Of a stretch of DNA of 64,000 nt, positions 17,575-26,854 are shown piece after piece. The stretch comes from WTAW01 sp964406575 (GTDB lineage Bacteria; Acidobacteriota; Aminicenantia; Aminicenantales; Aminicenantaceae). The notes under the pieces are model-generated. The model was not told the DNA's origin. It saw only the letters and a list, made by a program, of their open reading frames with translations, and ran no database searches. The translations under genes and the position numbers were made by a program. Position 1 is the first letter of the stretch, and each line of letters begins with the position of its first letter. The DNA is taken from positions 1 through 64,000 of the forward strand of contig CAYOSH010000005.1 of the NCBI GenBank assembly GCA_964406575.1, given 5' to 3'.

Positions 17575-19137
17575 ATGAAGGTGCATCATTTTCTTGAAAA
17601 AAGCAGGCGAGATTTTCCCCGTAATACCGCGGTTGTTCATCTTGACCGCACAATCACTTATCAGGGGCTCTACGAATTTTCGAGCCGCGTCGCCTCTTTT
17701 CTCGGAGGTCTTTCCCTCGATCCGGGTGCCCGGATCGCGCTTCTCTGGGACAATTCGATAGAGTATGTATCGATTTTCTTCGCGACATTTAAAGCTGGCT
17801 TTGTCCTCGTCCCGCTCGATACATCACTCAAGCCCGAGACGGTCAGCGCCCTTATTACAGATTGTGGGGCCGAGATATTGTTCATCCAGTCGAAATATCT
17901 GAGGCACTTGCAGAAAATTATCGGCGACACTGTGACGCTCTCCCATATTGTTTCAGATAAACCAGTGCCCATCAAACAGCCCTCGTTCCGAACAGAAGTC
18001 TTGGTTGATATCCTAAAGAAATCTCCCGCTCCATCTGATCCGCTCGCAGGCGCAGAAGACCAGAATTTGGACCCAGAGGACGCATCGAATGAGCTTGCCG
18101 CAATATTTTATACCTCGGGCAGCACGGGAATATCCAAGGGTGTTATGCTCTCCCATCGCAACCTGATCTCCAACACGGTCGCAACTGTTGTCTACCTTGA
18201 ACTCACCCCTTCAGACAGCATCATGGTCATCTTGCCCTATTATTATATCTATGGGAACTCACTCTTGCTCACACACGTCGCTGTAGGCGGTTCCCAGGTG
18301 ATCGACAACAGGTTCATGTATCCTGAAGTCGTCCTCGATACGATGGAAAAGGAGCGTGTTACTGGATTTTCGGGCGTTCCATCGACGTTTATGATCTTGC
18401 TCAACAAATCGTCCTTTGCCTCACGTCGCCTTCCTAACCTCCGGTACTTTACTCAAGCGGGTGGAGCGATGTCTCCGGAGATTATAAAAAAGTTGATGGC
18501 TTCATTTCCGCAAAAGGATATCTACATCATGTACGGTCAGACGGAAGCCGCGCCTCGAGTGTCGTATTTGCCCCCTTCCCGATTAAAAAACAAGATCGGA
18601 TCCATCGGCGTCCCTGTCCCTGGAGTTACGATCAAGATTGTGGATGAACAGGGTGAAGAAGTTCCTGTTGGGGAAACTGGAGAGATTGCTGTTTCAGGTG
18701 ATAACGTCATGCTTGGGTATTGGAATCATTCTGATGAGGAAGCTGAAGTCCTTAGAAATGGTTGGCTTTACACTGGCGACCTCGGGAAAAAAGACGAGGA
18801 TGGCTATTTTTATGTCGTCGGCCGCATGAAAGAGATCATCAAAACCGGTGGGAACCGTGTGAGTGCCAAGGAAGTTGAGGAGCGCATACTGGAACATAGC
18901 CAAGTGGAAGAAGTTGCGGTTTTTGCTGTGGAGGATGATCTGCTTGGTGAAGCAGTGAAGGCCGTTGTGGTCGTGAAGAATCCCCATACAATTAGAGAGA
19001 AAGAGATTCAAGATTTTTGTAAACAGGCCCTTGCTGTCCACAAGGTCCCCAAATACGTTGAATTTATGGATTCTCTTCCAAAAACCCAGAGCATGAAAGT
19101 CGATAAACTTTTACTTGCAGGTAAAAAAAAAGAGTAA
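17575..19137 (+). CDS. AMP-forming acyl-CoA synthetase/ligase-like enzyme
   Basis: A 520-residue adenylate-forming enzyme. Core motifs are present: FYTSGSTGISKGVMLSH (P-loop, about residues 180-196), YGQTEAAPR, WLYTGDLGKKDEDGYF, and GRMKEIIKTGGNRVS with the hinge. The C-terminal catalytic-lysine region reads PKTQSMKVDK, with Met where Gly is common. Family members activate fatty, aromatic or amino acids with ATP, then usually form the CoA or carrier-protein thioester. The substrate is not readable. The start ATG has a weak upstream site. The gene is alone, flanked by intergenic DNA on both sides. Confidence 0.85.
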   Translation: MKVHHFLEKSRRDFPRNTAVVHLDRTITYQGLYEFSSRVASFLGGLSLDPGARIALLWDNSIEYVSIFFATFKAGFVLVPLDTSLKPETVSALITDCGAEILFIQSKYLRHLQKIIGDTVTLSHIVSDKPVPIKQPSFRTEVLVDILKKSPAPSDPLAGAEDQNLDPEDASNELAAIFYTSGSTGISKGVMLSHRNLISNTVATVVYLELTPSDSIMVILPYYYIYGNSLLLTHVAVGGSQVIDNRFMYPEVVLDTMEKERVTGFSGVPSTFMILLNKSSFASRRLPNLRYFTQAGGAMSPEIIKKLMASFPQKDIYIMYGQTEAAPRVSYLPPSRLKNKIGSIGVPVPGVTIKIVDEQGEEVPVGETGEIAVSGDNVMLGYWNHSDEEAEVLRNGWLYTGDLGKKDEDGYFYVVGRMKEIIKTGGNRVSAKEVEERILEHSQVEEVAVFAVEDDLLGEAVKAVVVVKNPHTIREKEIQDFCKQALAVHKVPKYVEFMDSLPKTQSMKVDKLLLAGKKKE

Positions 19138-19167
19138 GTTCAGAATAGAGAGATCCCTGCAAATCCG

Positions 19168-19425
19168 TTAGGGATTTATAGTCACCTGCACCCGGTCGTA
19201 ATAAGCCCGTCCCATATCGATCCTCCCATCTCCGCCTGCGGCGATGACTCCGTCATATCGGGAAAAATCCGCTTCAGCAACGATCTGCCTGGCGTGTTCG
19301 GGATAGTCGGTCAGCCTTAATTCGAATAGGATTCCTTGGTCATTAAAACTGGATTCGATCTCGGGCAGGATCTTTTTTGCCCTCTTGTGGGCAGCCATAG
19401 CGTTGTAGACGAGTAACACTTTCAA
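19168..19425 (-). pseudogene. Truncated diacylglycerol kinase-type lipid kinase
   Basis: The 85 residues begin MKVLLVYNAMAAHKRAKKILPEIE and reach GVIAAGGDG, the nucleotide-binding GGDG of DAGK catalytic domains, after about 65 residues. The family then continues with TLNEVV and about 220 more residues, but here the frame runs into RIDMGRAYYDRV and stops. The lost part includes the rest of the catalytic core. A full-length relative lies at 54455-55387. It is best read as a decayed fragment. Confidence 0.6.
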
Positions 19426-19752
19426 TGGATCTGCGGCTCCTTTTTTTCAAATATTATCGATACTTATCCTTTTAATCACAAAGGTGAGAATGATTCATGG
19501 ATGTCCCATAAACATAGATGTCCCATAAAAACATTTTTCCAGCGCCCGTGTCAAGGAGGATAGTTGTTTGCATCTCAGATCAGTTTGGTATAGTTTTTGC
19601 ACGGTGGAAGAATAAACATGCTGGCGAAAAGGATAAGGACCTGAGGAGTACAAAGTCCTTCATCTCTGGTGTAAAATTATTTTACGTGCTGTCAAAAACA
19701 CTAAAAAATATGTGAAAAATATGATCGAGAGAAACTCAACCAGGGGGTGTTC
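19426..19752. other. Intergenic stretch with a short direct repeat
   Basis: No convincing gene. GATGTCCCATAAA occurs twice (19500-19512 and 19517-19529, 17-bp period). A 65-codon open frame here has no recognisable content. Confidence 0.5.
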
Positions 19753-20385
19753 ATGAGAAAAATTTTCATTGTTGTACTCAGTCTGTTTGTTTTTGCCACT
19801 CAGGCGCCGCTACACAACATGGGCGCACAACAGGCCCATAGCCCAAAAATGAAGATGCAGCCAAAGACACGGCTGTTCCATCATGATGTGCAGGACCTTC
19901 GGGGAACCGTCATCACAACGGGTCCTATGCAGACACAGCAGATCGGCACGTAGATGCTCGAGCGTGGTGGATCCGCCGTGGATGCCCAAGGCAATGTCGC
20001 CGCGGTCTGTCATACGATCAACGTGGACAATTGGGGAAACACCGGGATTTTTGTGGATGGCGTGTCGATCCCCGGGCCGGGAAGCGAGCAGCAGTACTAT
20101 ATCGATAAGATCGGGCCGGGCGCACATCTGCCCGATACGACTAATCCTGTGCTTGTGCTTCAGAACGGGCTTCCGGTGATCGCTTCAAGCTGTATCGGCA
20201 GCGACCTTCACAGCGCAACGGTCCAAAACCTTTACAACATGCTGAATTTTGATATGTCCATGTCCGAGTCGAGAGCAACGCCCAAATTTCAATCTATCGA
20301 ATGGGGCAGTGGGCTCAGACAGAAAGTGCAGCACGGCCGATTTTTCCCGCGATATTCCTGGAATCACATGGGGATCGATCGATGA
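19753..20385 (+). pseudogene. Gamma-glutamyltransferase remnant: internal deletion plus in-frame stop
   Basis: The first part has a signal peptide (MRKIFIVVLSLFVF...) and GTVITTGPMQTQQIGT, then an in-frame TAG at 19951-19953, then MLERGGSAVDA: this is the start of a GGT large subunit (pattern G.V.T..P.A...G..ML..GG.AVDA). It continues directly into QGNVAAVCHTINVDNWGNTG, then LVLQNGLPVIASSCIGSDLHSATVQNLYNMLNFDMSMSESRATPKF, which is the GGT small-subunit end. Some 300-plus residues between are missing, including the catalytic Thr that precedes the DxxGN segment. The junction may have formed at GTGGATGCC-type sequence shared by both sides. The product cannot be active. Confidence 0.75.
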
Positions 20386-20916
20386 ATTTTGCGCCGGCCT
20401 CTATTTCTCGGTGGATATCATCGGCGCTCAATTGGGGCTTCAGCCGGAGGTCAATTATACGACAAAAGGGTTCGATGCCCGGGAAATCGACCAGGGCGAG
20501 GAGGTCTCTTCCAAATATAAAATCACTTATTTGAAGTCCCCGTTTTGGTTTATTGGAAGATACCTCTCAAAGGGAGGGTCAGACCGGGCGTGTTTTTCGG
20601 GCCTTATGTCGGATTTTCCCAGAAGGTCATGGAGGTTCAGACCGCCTTCGGAGACACGGAGAAACGCGAGCTTGGGGATAACCTCAAGGGTCAGGATTTT
20701 GGGTTCGTCTTCGGCGGGAATGTCAGATACAGCCTCGGCTCTGTGTTCCTGATGATGGACATCCGCTACAGCCTGGGCCTGAACAACATCTCACAAGATA
20801 TTACAGAGGTCGCCTATGAGTTTCGCGAGGACGACTCGATAAAAAACAGGGCCTTGGCAGTGACACTCGGCGTCGGTTTCGATCTAACCAAAGGTAAGCA
20901 CGACCGCGGTCGATAA
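20370..20916 (+). pseudogene. Frameshifted outer-membrane beta-barrel gene
   Basis: Frame one reads AGLYFSVDIIGAQLGLQPEVNYTTKGFD and KITYL, then fails. The continuation lies in another frame as EVPVLVYWKIPLKGRVRPGVFFGPYVGF and ends VTLGVGFDLTKG. Adding one base around 20530-20533 restores a continuous barrel of the PF13568 'OMP_b-brl_2' type, including LQPEV.Y..KG, YL.IP and GPYVGF. The 5' end with signal peptide is missing and abuts the GGT remnant. Confidence 0.65.
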
Positions 20917-20982
20917 GAAAAATTTCTAGGATGCCCGTTATAACGGATACCCGATTTATCGATATTTGATTCTCATTAAAGA

Positions 20983-21165
20983 TCAGGAGGAGAGGACACC
21001 CCCCGATTTTTCGATCCAGTCTTCGGGTGTGATCTGTCCGTCGTCCTTTTTTCGCTTTCTGATTTAGAGATAGCCGAATCCCGCCATATCTCTCGCGATG
21101 AGATTACTATTCGTGATCACCAGGAGAGGGCTGTACGCGTGCGGAAGTTTCTTCGTTTCCCGGCT
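20983..21165 (-). pseudogene. Possible reverse-strand protein remnant
   Basis: On the minus strand one frame reads LPHAYSPLLVITNSNLIARD, MAGFGYL, a TAA (21064-21066), then IRKRKKDDGQITPEDWIEKS and a final stop at 20983-20985. The composition is protein-like on both sides of the single stop, which suggests the 3' end of a decayed gene. I do not recognise the family. The rest of 20917-21416 (500 bases) shows no gene. Confidence 0.25.
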
Positions 21166-21416
21166 TTAGAGAAGGGGGAAAAGACAAAATTTAGAGCTCT
21201 CGTGCGACTAATTCTATGGCCGAATGAAGGGATGTAAACGTTCACAATTTTAACCTCTCATTCGACAAATTGTATACAGGAAGCTGGGCAAAAAAGCTGC
21301 ACGTTTGATTTCTAATTGCCCCTTGTTCCGATGATTTTGAATGGATAAGGACCATTGAATTCAGACAGAGGCAAAGGGCCATCAGGGCGCAAACTCATCT
21401 TATAGGGGAGGACTTC

Positions 21417-23426
21417 ATGAGAAAATTTATCCCACACAAATTTATCCTTACTTTTATTTTTTTCTTTGGATTTTTTAGTGTTTTGTGCACACATGCGGGG
21501 AATCCCAAAGAGTGTCTGCTGCTGCAGAGCTCTTGCGGTGATATTGAAGTCGTTCCGACTCCGTCCACAGGAACATACAATGATGAGATAGACATTATCG
21601 TTAATATATCCGATAACCAGTGTGAATTGAGCGCCATAGGATTTGACCTGCACTACGATAAGTCCAAGTTTTCCTTCCTCGGGATAGAGAATCAAAATTG
21701 TTTGACCTCAGATTGGAGCATGCTGGATGGGTATGAGATCAGTTCCGGTCTGATCCGCATAGGAGGGCTGGCTGGGGTCGGCACCTACATTCAACCCGGA
21801 CAGGATGGCAGCTTGGCTATTGCGAGATTCCGTGTCACTTGCCAATGCGGCAACTGCACGGATGGACAACAGAGTACATTCACGATCGATTCTTATGTGG
21901 ACCACCTGGAATCGTTTTTGCCTCAACCGGCTCAGGGGACCTTTACCTTTAGCTGCTGCTGTGGAGCCATTTCTTTCGCTCAAAACAAGCAGGGAACTTG
22001 GGGAGATCTCATTCGTATCCCCGTAAATGTCAGTGGCAATCCGAACCAGATATGTGATTTTGAGTTTGATTTTGTTTTTGATCCCTCGGTGCTCGATTTC
22101 AAGGACATAGAAAAGTCCTCAGCAACCCAGAATTGGACAACGGTGAATTGGAATCAGGTGGCGGCGGGAAAAGTGAGGATCACAGGACAGGTCGGGTCCG
22201 GAACCTGCATTCCCTCCCAGAGCTCGGTGAGTTTGGTCACCATGGGTGTGATGGTGAATTGTGTCGAGCTCAGCTCGGATACACCCATTCCGATACGGAT
22301 AGAGGCGTACAAAGATGGAATTGCGTGCATGTGCCCCCGGTCTTTTGAAGCCGATTTTTTGTACAAACCATGTCCAAGATTGGGAGATGTGAACGGCGAT
22401 GAAACGATAACCCCCGGAGATGCGCAGGTGACCTTCGAGATATACTTGGGAATGATTCAGGCAACCCTTGCACAATTGACAACAGCCGATGCCAACTGCA
22501 GCTGTCCGTGCGAGGGTAAGGAACATAAAGAGCCGAACAACTGCCTATCACCTTGGGATGCCCAGTGGATCTTCGATCATTACTTGGGAATGAGAGTCCT
22601 CCCTCTGTGCTGTGGAGATTATACGTGTGGGGAGGGCTCTGGTATGTCCACTAGGGAGGCCATTAATCCTTCAGTTGAAAAACGAGTGGTGTACCCCCTT
22701 CCCACCATAGGTCACTCACGGGAGAAGGTGATGATCCCTGTGATGATCAACAATGCTGAGGGAATCCGGGATTTCAGTTTGGATATGTTCTATCCCCAGG
22801 ATCTGTTGGAGTATGCAGGGATTTTGCCATCTCCTTTGACGCAGGGATTTGTCTATGTCAGAGGCGATGCGGCAGCACCAGGAGTCGTTCGGATCGAAGG
22901 ATCGGGAGAAGAAGCGATCGCTACACAAGAGCCTGGTTCGTTGAGCGTTGTGGTCTTTCGTGTCCGGAAAGATGTGTCTGGGAGTGCCCATATCGTGTTG
23001 TGCAACTTCTTGAGAGATATTTGCGAAGCTGAGGCAGGCAGCAGCAGCTTTGTGTGCGGCGAACACAGAGGCGATGAGAGAAACTTGACGCTGGGACAGG
23101 GGAGAGAGAGCGATGGGATTCTTGTCGTCCCGGTTGAGGTGACCAACGCTTTCAATATTAAAGCCTTTGGACTAGAGGTGAAATACACGACGGAGAAGAT
23201 GACTTTTTTAGGCGTCGAACCAACGGACCTGACCGGAGATTTTGTGGCCGTGGATGGGAATGAGCTGGCAAATGGCGTCGTCCGGGTAGGCGGATACAGT
23301 ATGAGCGGCATCCAGGATATGAGCAGCGGGACGCTGGTGGGATTGGTCTTCCAGGTGAAGGAATCCGGCGGCCACTTGGAGATCATCCGCGTAGTCGATG
23401 ACCTCCAAGATTTTCTTATTTATTAA
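21417..23426 (+). CDS. Exported protein with four cohesin-like domains and a dockerin
   Basis: A 669-residue protein with signal peptide (hydrophobic 10-24, cleavage near HAG). Cohesin-like domains lie at about 40-180 and 183-320. A dockerin spans about 322-392: DVNGDETITPGD with FEIYLG, then a second half in which the calcium loop is interrupted by a Cys-rich insert (SCPCEGKEHKEPNNC) before PWDAQWIFDHYLG. Two further cohesin-like domains (about 415-540 and 545-669) match the C-terminal pair of the 2015-residue fibre protein in order and sequence (AFGLEVKYTTE..F.GVE, GVVRVGGYSMS, EIIRVVDDL). Cys pairs (CQCGNC, SCCCG) are frequent, suggesting disulfides. The ribosome binding site is GGGGAGG. 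Inference: part of the same surface assembly as 965-8631. Confidence 0.82.
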   Translation: MRKFIPHKFILTFIFFFGFFSVLCTHAGNPKECLLLQSSCGDIEVVPTPSTGTYNDEIDIIVNISDNQCELSAIGFDLHYDKSKFSFLGIENQNCLTSDWSMLDGYEISSGLIRIGGLAGVGTYIQPGQDGSLAIARFRVTCQCGNCTDGQQSTFTIDSYVDHLESFLPQPAQGTFTFSCCCGAISFAQNKQGTWGDLIRIPVNVSGNPNQICDFEFDFVFDPSVLDFKDIEKSSATQNWTTVNWNQVAAGKVRITGQVGSGTCIPSQSSVSLVTMGVMVNCVELSSDTPIPIRIEAYKDGIACMCPRSFEADFLYKPCPRLGDVNGDETITPGDAQVTFEIYLGMIQATLAQLTTADANCSCPCEGKEHKEPNNCLSPWDAQWIFDHYLGMRVLPLCCGDYTCGEGSGMSTREAINPSVEKRVVYPLPTIGHSREKVMIPVMINNAEGIRDFSLDMFYPQDLLEYAGILPSPLTQGFVYVRGDAAAPGVVRIEGSGEEAIATQEPGSLSVVVFRVRKDVSGSAHIVLCNFLRDICEAEAGSSSFVCGEHRGDERNLTLGQGRESDGILVVPVEVTNAFNIKAFGLEVKYTTEKMTFLGVEPTDLTGDFVAVDGNELANGVVRVGGYSMSGIQDMSSGTLVGLVFQVKESGGHLEIIRVVDDLQDFLIY

Positions 23427-23600
23427 TGATCAAACAGTCAAACAGGTCAAACAGTCAAATAGGGACGTATCAAACAGGGACGTATCAAACAGGGACGGGC
23501 CACACTAATCTGCTGAATTTAAAGGAAATGAGTCCAATTTTCGTGTGATTTTTTAGCTTAAAAGCACGTTTTTACCCCCATTTTCGTGCCTCTAAGCGCT
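23427..23600. repeat. Short tandem repeats and a copy of a dispersed AT-rich repeat
   Basis: AAACAGTCAAA- and CAAACAGGGACGTAT-type units are repeated between about 23431 and 23500. The part from about 23515 (TTTAAAGGAAATGAG, then GATTTTTTAGCTTAAAAGCAC) resembles stretches at 26855-26953 and 34065-34165. No gene is seen up to 23734. Confidence 0.45.
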
Positions 23601-23734
23601 TGTCCCCAAATTCCTTAATCTGCGTTAAGATACGAATTCAGCGGCAGCGGCTGCTCAGTTGAATGCGGACTTGTGAATGTTCTCGAATTCAAGATATATT
23701 GATTTCTTAGCTGTTATAGTTAAGATGTAAATCG

Positions 23735-25879
23735 CTATTGCAATCCCATTTCCTTAAGGATATAGTCAGCTCCGGCGAATTTCTCCGTGATGAAGAGCAC
23801 ATATTTAATGTCTACAGAGATCGTGCGCTGGATGTCGTAATCGTACTGCCAGTCGCTGGTCATGGCTTCATAATTCCCGTCAAAGGCCAGGCCCACCAGT
23901 TCGCCCCTTGCATTCATCACGGGACTGCCGCTGTTTCCTCCGGTGATATCGCATCGATGGGTGAACGCCACAGGAACATCATTGAGTTGAGGATCGGCCC
24001 ACTGCCCGAAATCCTTTTTTTCCCATAGTTCGATTAACTTCTCGGGGACATCAAATGGCTCTTTTCCCGTATTCTTCTCGATAACTCCGCTTAAGGTGGT
24101 GAAGGGCTTATACCAGATCGCATCTGCGGGCTTATATCCTGCCACATGACCGTAGGTGAAGCGCATGGTGCTGTTCGCTTCCGGATACAAACCTTCCCCT
24201 TTCCACTCGTAAAGCGCATCGATGTATTCCTTTCGCAAACCCACAATGTTAGCGTTAAATTTCTCGGTGCGTTTCCGATAGGCTTCAACCTCATCATACA
24301 TTCGAGCGGCCAGGGTTACCAGAGGATCATCCAGAGCTTCCAATTCCTTTGAGGATTTGTTAAGCAGGGTTTTATCATAGTCCACATCAGTGAGCTTGGT
24401 TTTTGCATACGCGTCCTCTACGAAATCATCGATGGAGCGGCTGCCTTTGACTATGTATTCTAGGCCTTCGATTCTCTGCCCGGACGGGAGCTCTTTGACT
24501 TTGTTCAGGACACGTTTGAGCATCGCTTTATCCACGGGTTCATAGTAACTGTAGAAGCGGAGATAAAGGTTCTTGCTCGTCTGTTCCACACCTCTCTCTG
24601 TAAAATTGGGATTGCGCTCCTCTTCGGGCTTCTCTCTCTCTCTCGATATCCCGTAGATTTGGCTGGCCAACGAAGAGAGCGTGCCATTGGAAAATCCGAA
24701 CAGGCCTAGAGCATCATCCTTGGCTTTGAATTTTTTGAGCTCCTCATACTGGGCTGCGATCCGGTCCAGGATATCTCCGTATTTTTCTTTGAGTTCGGGC
24801 TTGCTATCGAGAAATGCCATCAAATCTTTTTCGAATTCTTTCTTTTTTGCGAGGAAATTGGTTTTTGTCATCCCATCGATTTTTCCTTGATAGTTTTTCA
24901 TAGTGTTGTTCAAACCGGCATCCAGGCTGGCGACTTTGATTTTTCCCTCAGGCGAGTCCTTGGTGTAAGTGGCCATAAGGTCTAAGATTTCCTTGAATTC
25001 CTGAATGGTCTCGGGGTAATTGTACTTGAGATTCCAGCCCACGGAATTGGATGTGCGCCAGCGTGTTGTCGCTCCGGGATATCCTAAAATGAAGGTGAAA
25101 TCACCGTCCCTTAAAAAACCCTTCGCCACTCGAAGGTAATTTTTGGGTTTTACCGGAATGTTATCAGGGCTGTATTGTGCCCCTGAACCATCCGGAGCCA
25201 TATAAACCCGCAGATAGGTGAAATCTCCCGTATGGCGGGGCCACATCCAGTTGTCGATATCGCCCCCATAATTGCCTATGGATTCTGGCGGGGCATAAAC
25301 GATGCGGACGTCCTGGTAGCGCTTATAGACAAAAAGGATATATTGTTTTCCGTTGTACATGGAAGCGACATTAGCGAGGATGTCGTCCCTCCCATTTTCG
25401 ATCTTTTCGGTCATCTGAGTGATCTTCGTATCGATCTTTTTTTCCCGTTCCACAGGGTCTTCGATGCCTTTGGCAGCATCCAGGACCTCTTGTGTGACAT
25501 CCTTGATGTGATCGAGGACAGAAGCTCGAGTCCCTATAGCTTGGATTTCCTCTGACCGGTTCTTCGCGAGGAATCCGTTTTTGATGTAATCATTTTCCTC
25601 CGAGGATGCTCTTTGCAAGGCGCCGTAACCGCAGTGATGGTTGGTGAGCACCAAACCTTCGGGCGACACAAAAGAGGCCGTACATCCGCCCAACCAGACG
25701 ATCGCATCCGTGAGGGATGTCTTGTTCGGATCATAGATATCCTCCACGCTGATCTCGAGCCCTTTTTTTGCGAGCTCCAGCTGTTTCAGCTGGGTGAGAA
25801 GCCACATACCCTCCTCAGCAATGGCAGAATAATTGAACACCAGGCAGAAAAAAATCGCGCAGACAATCCATTTTTTCAT
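23735..25879 (-). CDS. S46 family dipeptidyl-peptidase, DPP7-like specificity
   Basis: A 714-residue exported serine peptidase with signal peptide MKKWIVCAIFFCLVFNYSAIA. The chymotrypsin-fold catalytic His is in TNHHCGYG (H82) and the nucleophile in GNSGSP (Ser650). The residue that sets P1 preference in this family is Gly in FDGN (G668). DPP7 enzymes have Gly there and DPP11 enzymes Arg, so cleavage after hydrophobic residues is predicted. Family members release dipeptides from oligopeptides in the periplasm, feeding amino-acid fermentation. Length matches P. gingivalis DPP7/11. The ribosome binding site is AAGGAG. It has no operon partner: the next gene upstream, also on the minus strand, ends 212 nt away. 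Confidence 0.93.
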   Translation of the reverse strand: MKKWIVCAIFFCLVFNYSAIAEEGMWLLTQLKQLELAKKGLEISVEDIYDPNKTSLTDAIVWLGGCTASFVSPEGLVLTNHHCGYGALQRASSEENDYIKNGFLAKNRSEEIQAIGTRASVLDHIKDVTQEVLDAAKGIEDPVEREKKIDTKITQMTEKIENGRDDILANVASMYNGKQYILFVYKRYQDVRIVYAPPESIGNYGGDIDNWMWPRHTGDFTYLRVYMAPDGSGAQYSPDNIPVKPKNYLRVAKGFLRDGDFTFILGYPGATTRWRTSNSVGWNLKYNYPETIQEFKEILDLMATYTKDSPEGKIKVASLDAGLNNTMKNYQGKIDGMTKTNFLAKKKEFEKDLMAFLDSKPELKEKYGDILDRIAAQYEELKKFKAKDDALGLFGFSNGTLSSLASQIYGISREREKPEEERNPNFTERGVEQTSKNLYLRFYSYYEPVDKAMLKRVLNKVKELPSGQRIEGLEYIVKGSRSIDDFVEDAYAKTKLTDVDYDKTLLNKSSKELEALDDPLVTLAARMYDEVEAYRKRTEKFNANIVGLRKEYIDALYEWKGEGLYPEANSTMRFTYGHVAGYKPADAIWYKPFTTLSGVIEKNTGKEPFDVPEKLIELWEKKDFGQWADPQLNDVPVAFTHRCDITGGNSGSPVMNARGELVGLAFDGNYEAMTSDWQYDYDIQRTISVDIKYVLFITEKFAGADYILKEMGLQ

Positions 25880-25988
25880 GAAGCTTTCTCCTTTTTTCAG
25901 ATTTTTCCCATCACAAAATCTGCATTCAAATGATTCATAAAGATATATTATACAGAAATTTGAAAGTCAATTGCACGGAAATCCTCGA

Positions 25989-26064
25989 TTGGATAAACAT
26001 ATCGATGGGATAAACATAAATATATTATATACGCATATTATATACGCATACATAATATATACGC
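25989..26064. repeat. AT-rich iterated repeats
   Basis: GGATAAACAT occurs at 25991-26000 and 26008-26017. TATTATATACGCAT occurs at 26023-26036 and 26036-26049, with a third ATATATACGC at 26055-26064. These lie between the S46 peptidase start and the end of the Fis-type gene. They could be a promoter or operator zone. Confidence 0.4.
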
Positions 26065-26091
26065 TAAAGACTGTAGATCTGACTCCAAATT

Positions 26092-26448
26092 CTAAAACGG
26101 TTTTTTATCGAAACGGATGTTGTATCTCTTCAGCTTTTCGTTCAGCGTGGTGTAATTGATGCCCAGGAATTTTGCCGCACTCCTTTGATTTCCTCTGCAT
26201 TGAAGCAGAGCCCGGATCAAAATCTTTTTTTCTACACTGCCGATGAGCTCTTTGAAGGGGACTCTCTGCCGGATACAAAAATACTCGATAAAAAGCTCGA
26301 ACACTTCCTTGCGGAAAGTCCTCTCTTTCCATTCATCGAGATATTCAGGACTGATCTTGTCGTGAGAATCGCTTTCAATATATTCCCTCTCGATAGGTCT
26401 TTCATACTGAGGGGTGCTCGGGCTTGGTCTATAGTGTTCGGTCGCCAC
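26092..26448 (-). CDS. Fis-type helix-turn-helix protein
   Basis: A 118-residue protein. The C terminus has the Fis-family HTH: a helix with VEKKILIRALLQCRGNQRSAAKFLGINYTTLNEKLKRYNI, matching the DNA-binding end of NtrC regulators and Fis. No AAA+ or receiver domain is attached, so it is a stand-alone DNA-binding protein. The start is GTG with AAGGAGAG upstream. The preceding gene stops 11 nt before, and its stop codon touches this ribosome binding site, suggesting translational coupling. Confidence 0.7.
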   Translation of the reverse strand: MATEHYRPSPSTPQYERPIEREYIESDSHDKISPEYLDEWKERTFRKEVFELFIEYFCIRQRVPFKELIGSVEKKILIRALLQCRGNQRSAAKFLGINYTTLNEKLKRYNIRFDKKPF

Positions 26449-26459
26449 GGTGTCTCTCC

Positions 26460-26651
26460 TTATCCCGGAAATTTAATCTTTTTCTTCACCTCTTCGGCCA
26501 GCATCGGGAGGCCGTCCTGGATCTTGAGTTTATCGATCTCCCCATACCTTATGTCCTCACAATATTTGATGAAGGAGAACCAGGCTGGATGGATGTATGT
26601 CATTCCTCCAGCTTTCATATTCTCATTTGATTTCCATATTCCGTTTGCCAT
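26460..26651 (-). CDS. Small hypothetical protein coupled to the Fis-type gene
   Basis: 63 residues from ATG 26651 (MANGIWKSNENM); the frame is open 90 nt further up, but that part lacks conserved character and the upstream AGAGAGAAAG is a plausible site. No recognised domain. Features are a Trp/Tyr-rich middle (YIHPAWFSFIKYCED) and a basic C terminus (EVKKKIKFPG). It lies just before the Fis-type gene in the same transcript, so a regulatory partner role is possible. Confidence 0.5.
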   Translation of the reverse strand: MANGIWKSNENMKAGGMTYIHPAWFSFIKYCEDIRYGEIDKLKIQDGLPMLAEEVKKKIKFPG

Positions 26652-26854
26652 TGTCTTTCTCTCTTTTACAATTATTTGCATAAAATATGCCAACACGATC
26701 TCCTGGGTTATTCGAATGCTTTCTGAGCAGGATATGTTCATTTTTGAACAACTCCTATCCGCATTCGAACAGTCATGCTTCCTGTATCGGCTTAATGAAG
26801 GATAGGTCGTGTCAAATTATTGTGTAGGAATTTCTGCTCAGACTGTTCTAACTT

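Noticed and set aside
19518..19715. 65-codon plus-strand frame
   Set aside because: No recognisable content and no clear ribosome binding site; treated as intergenic.
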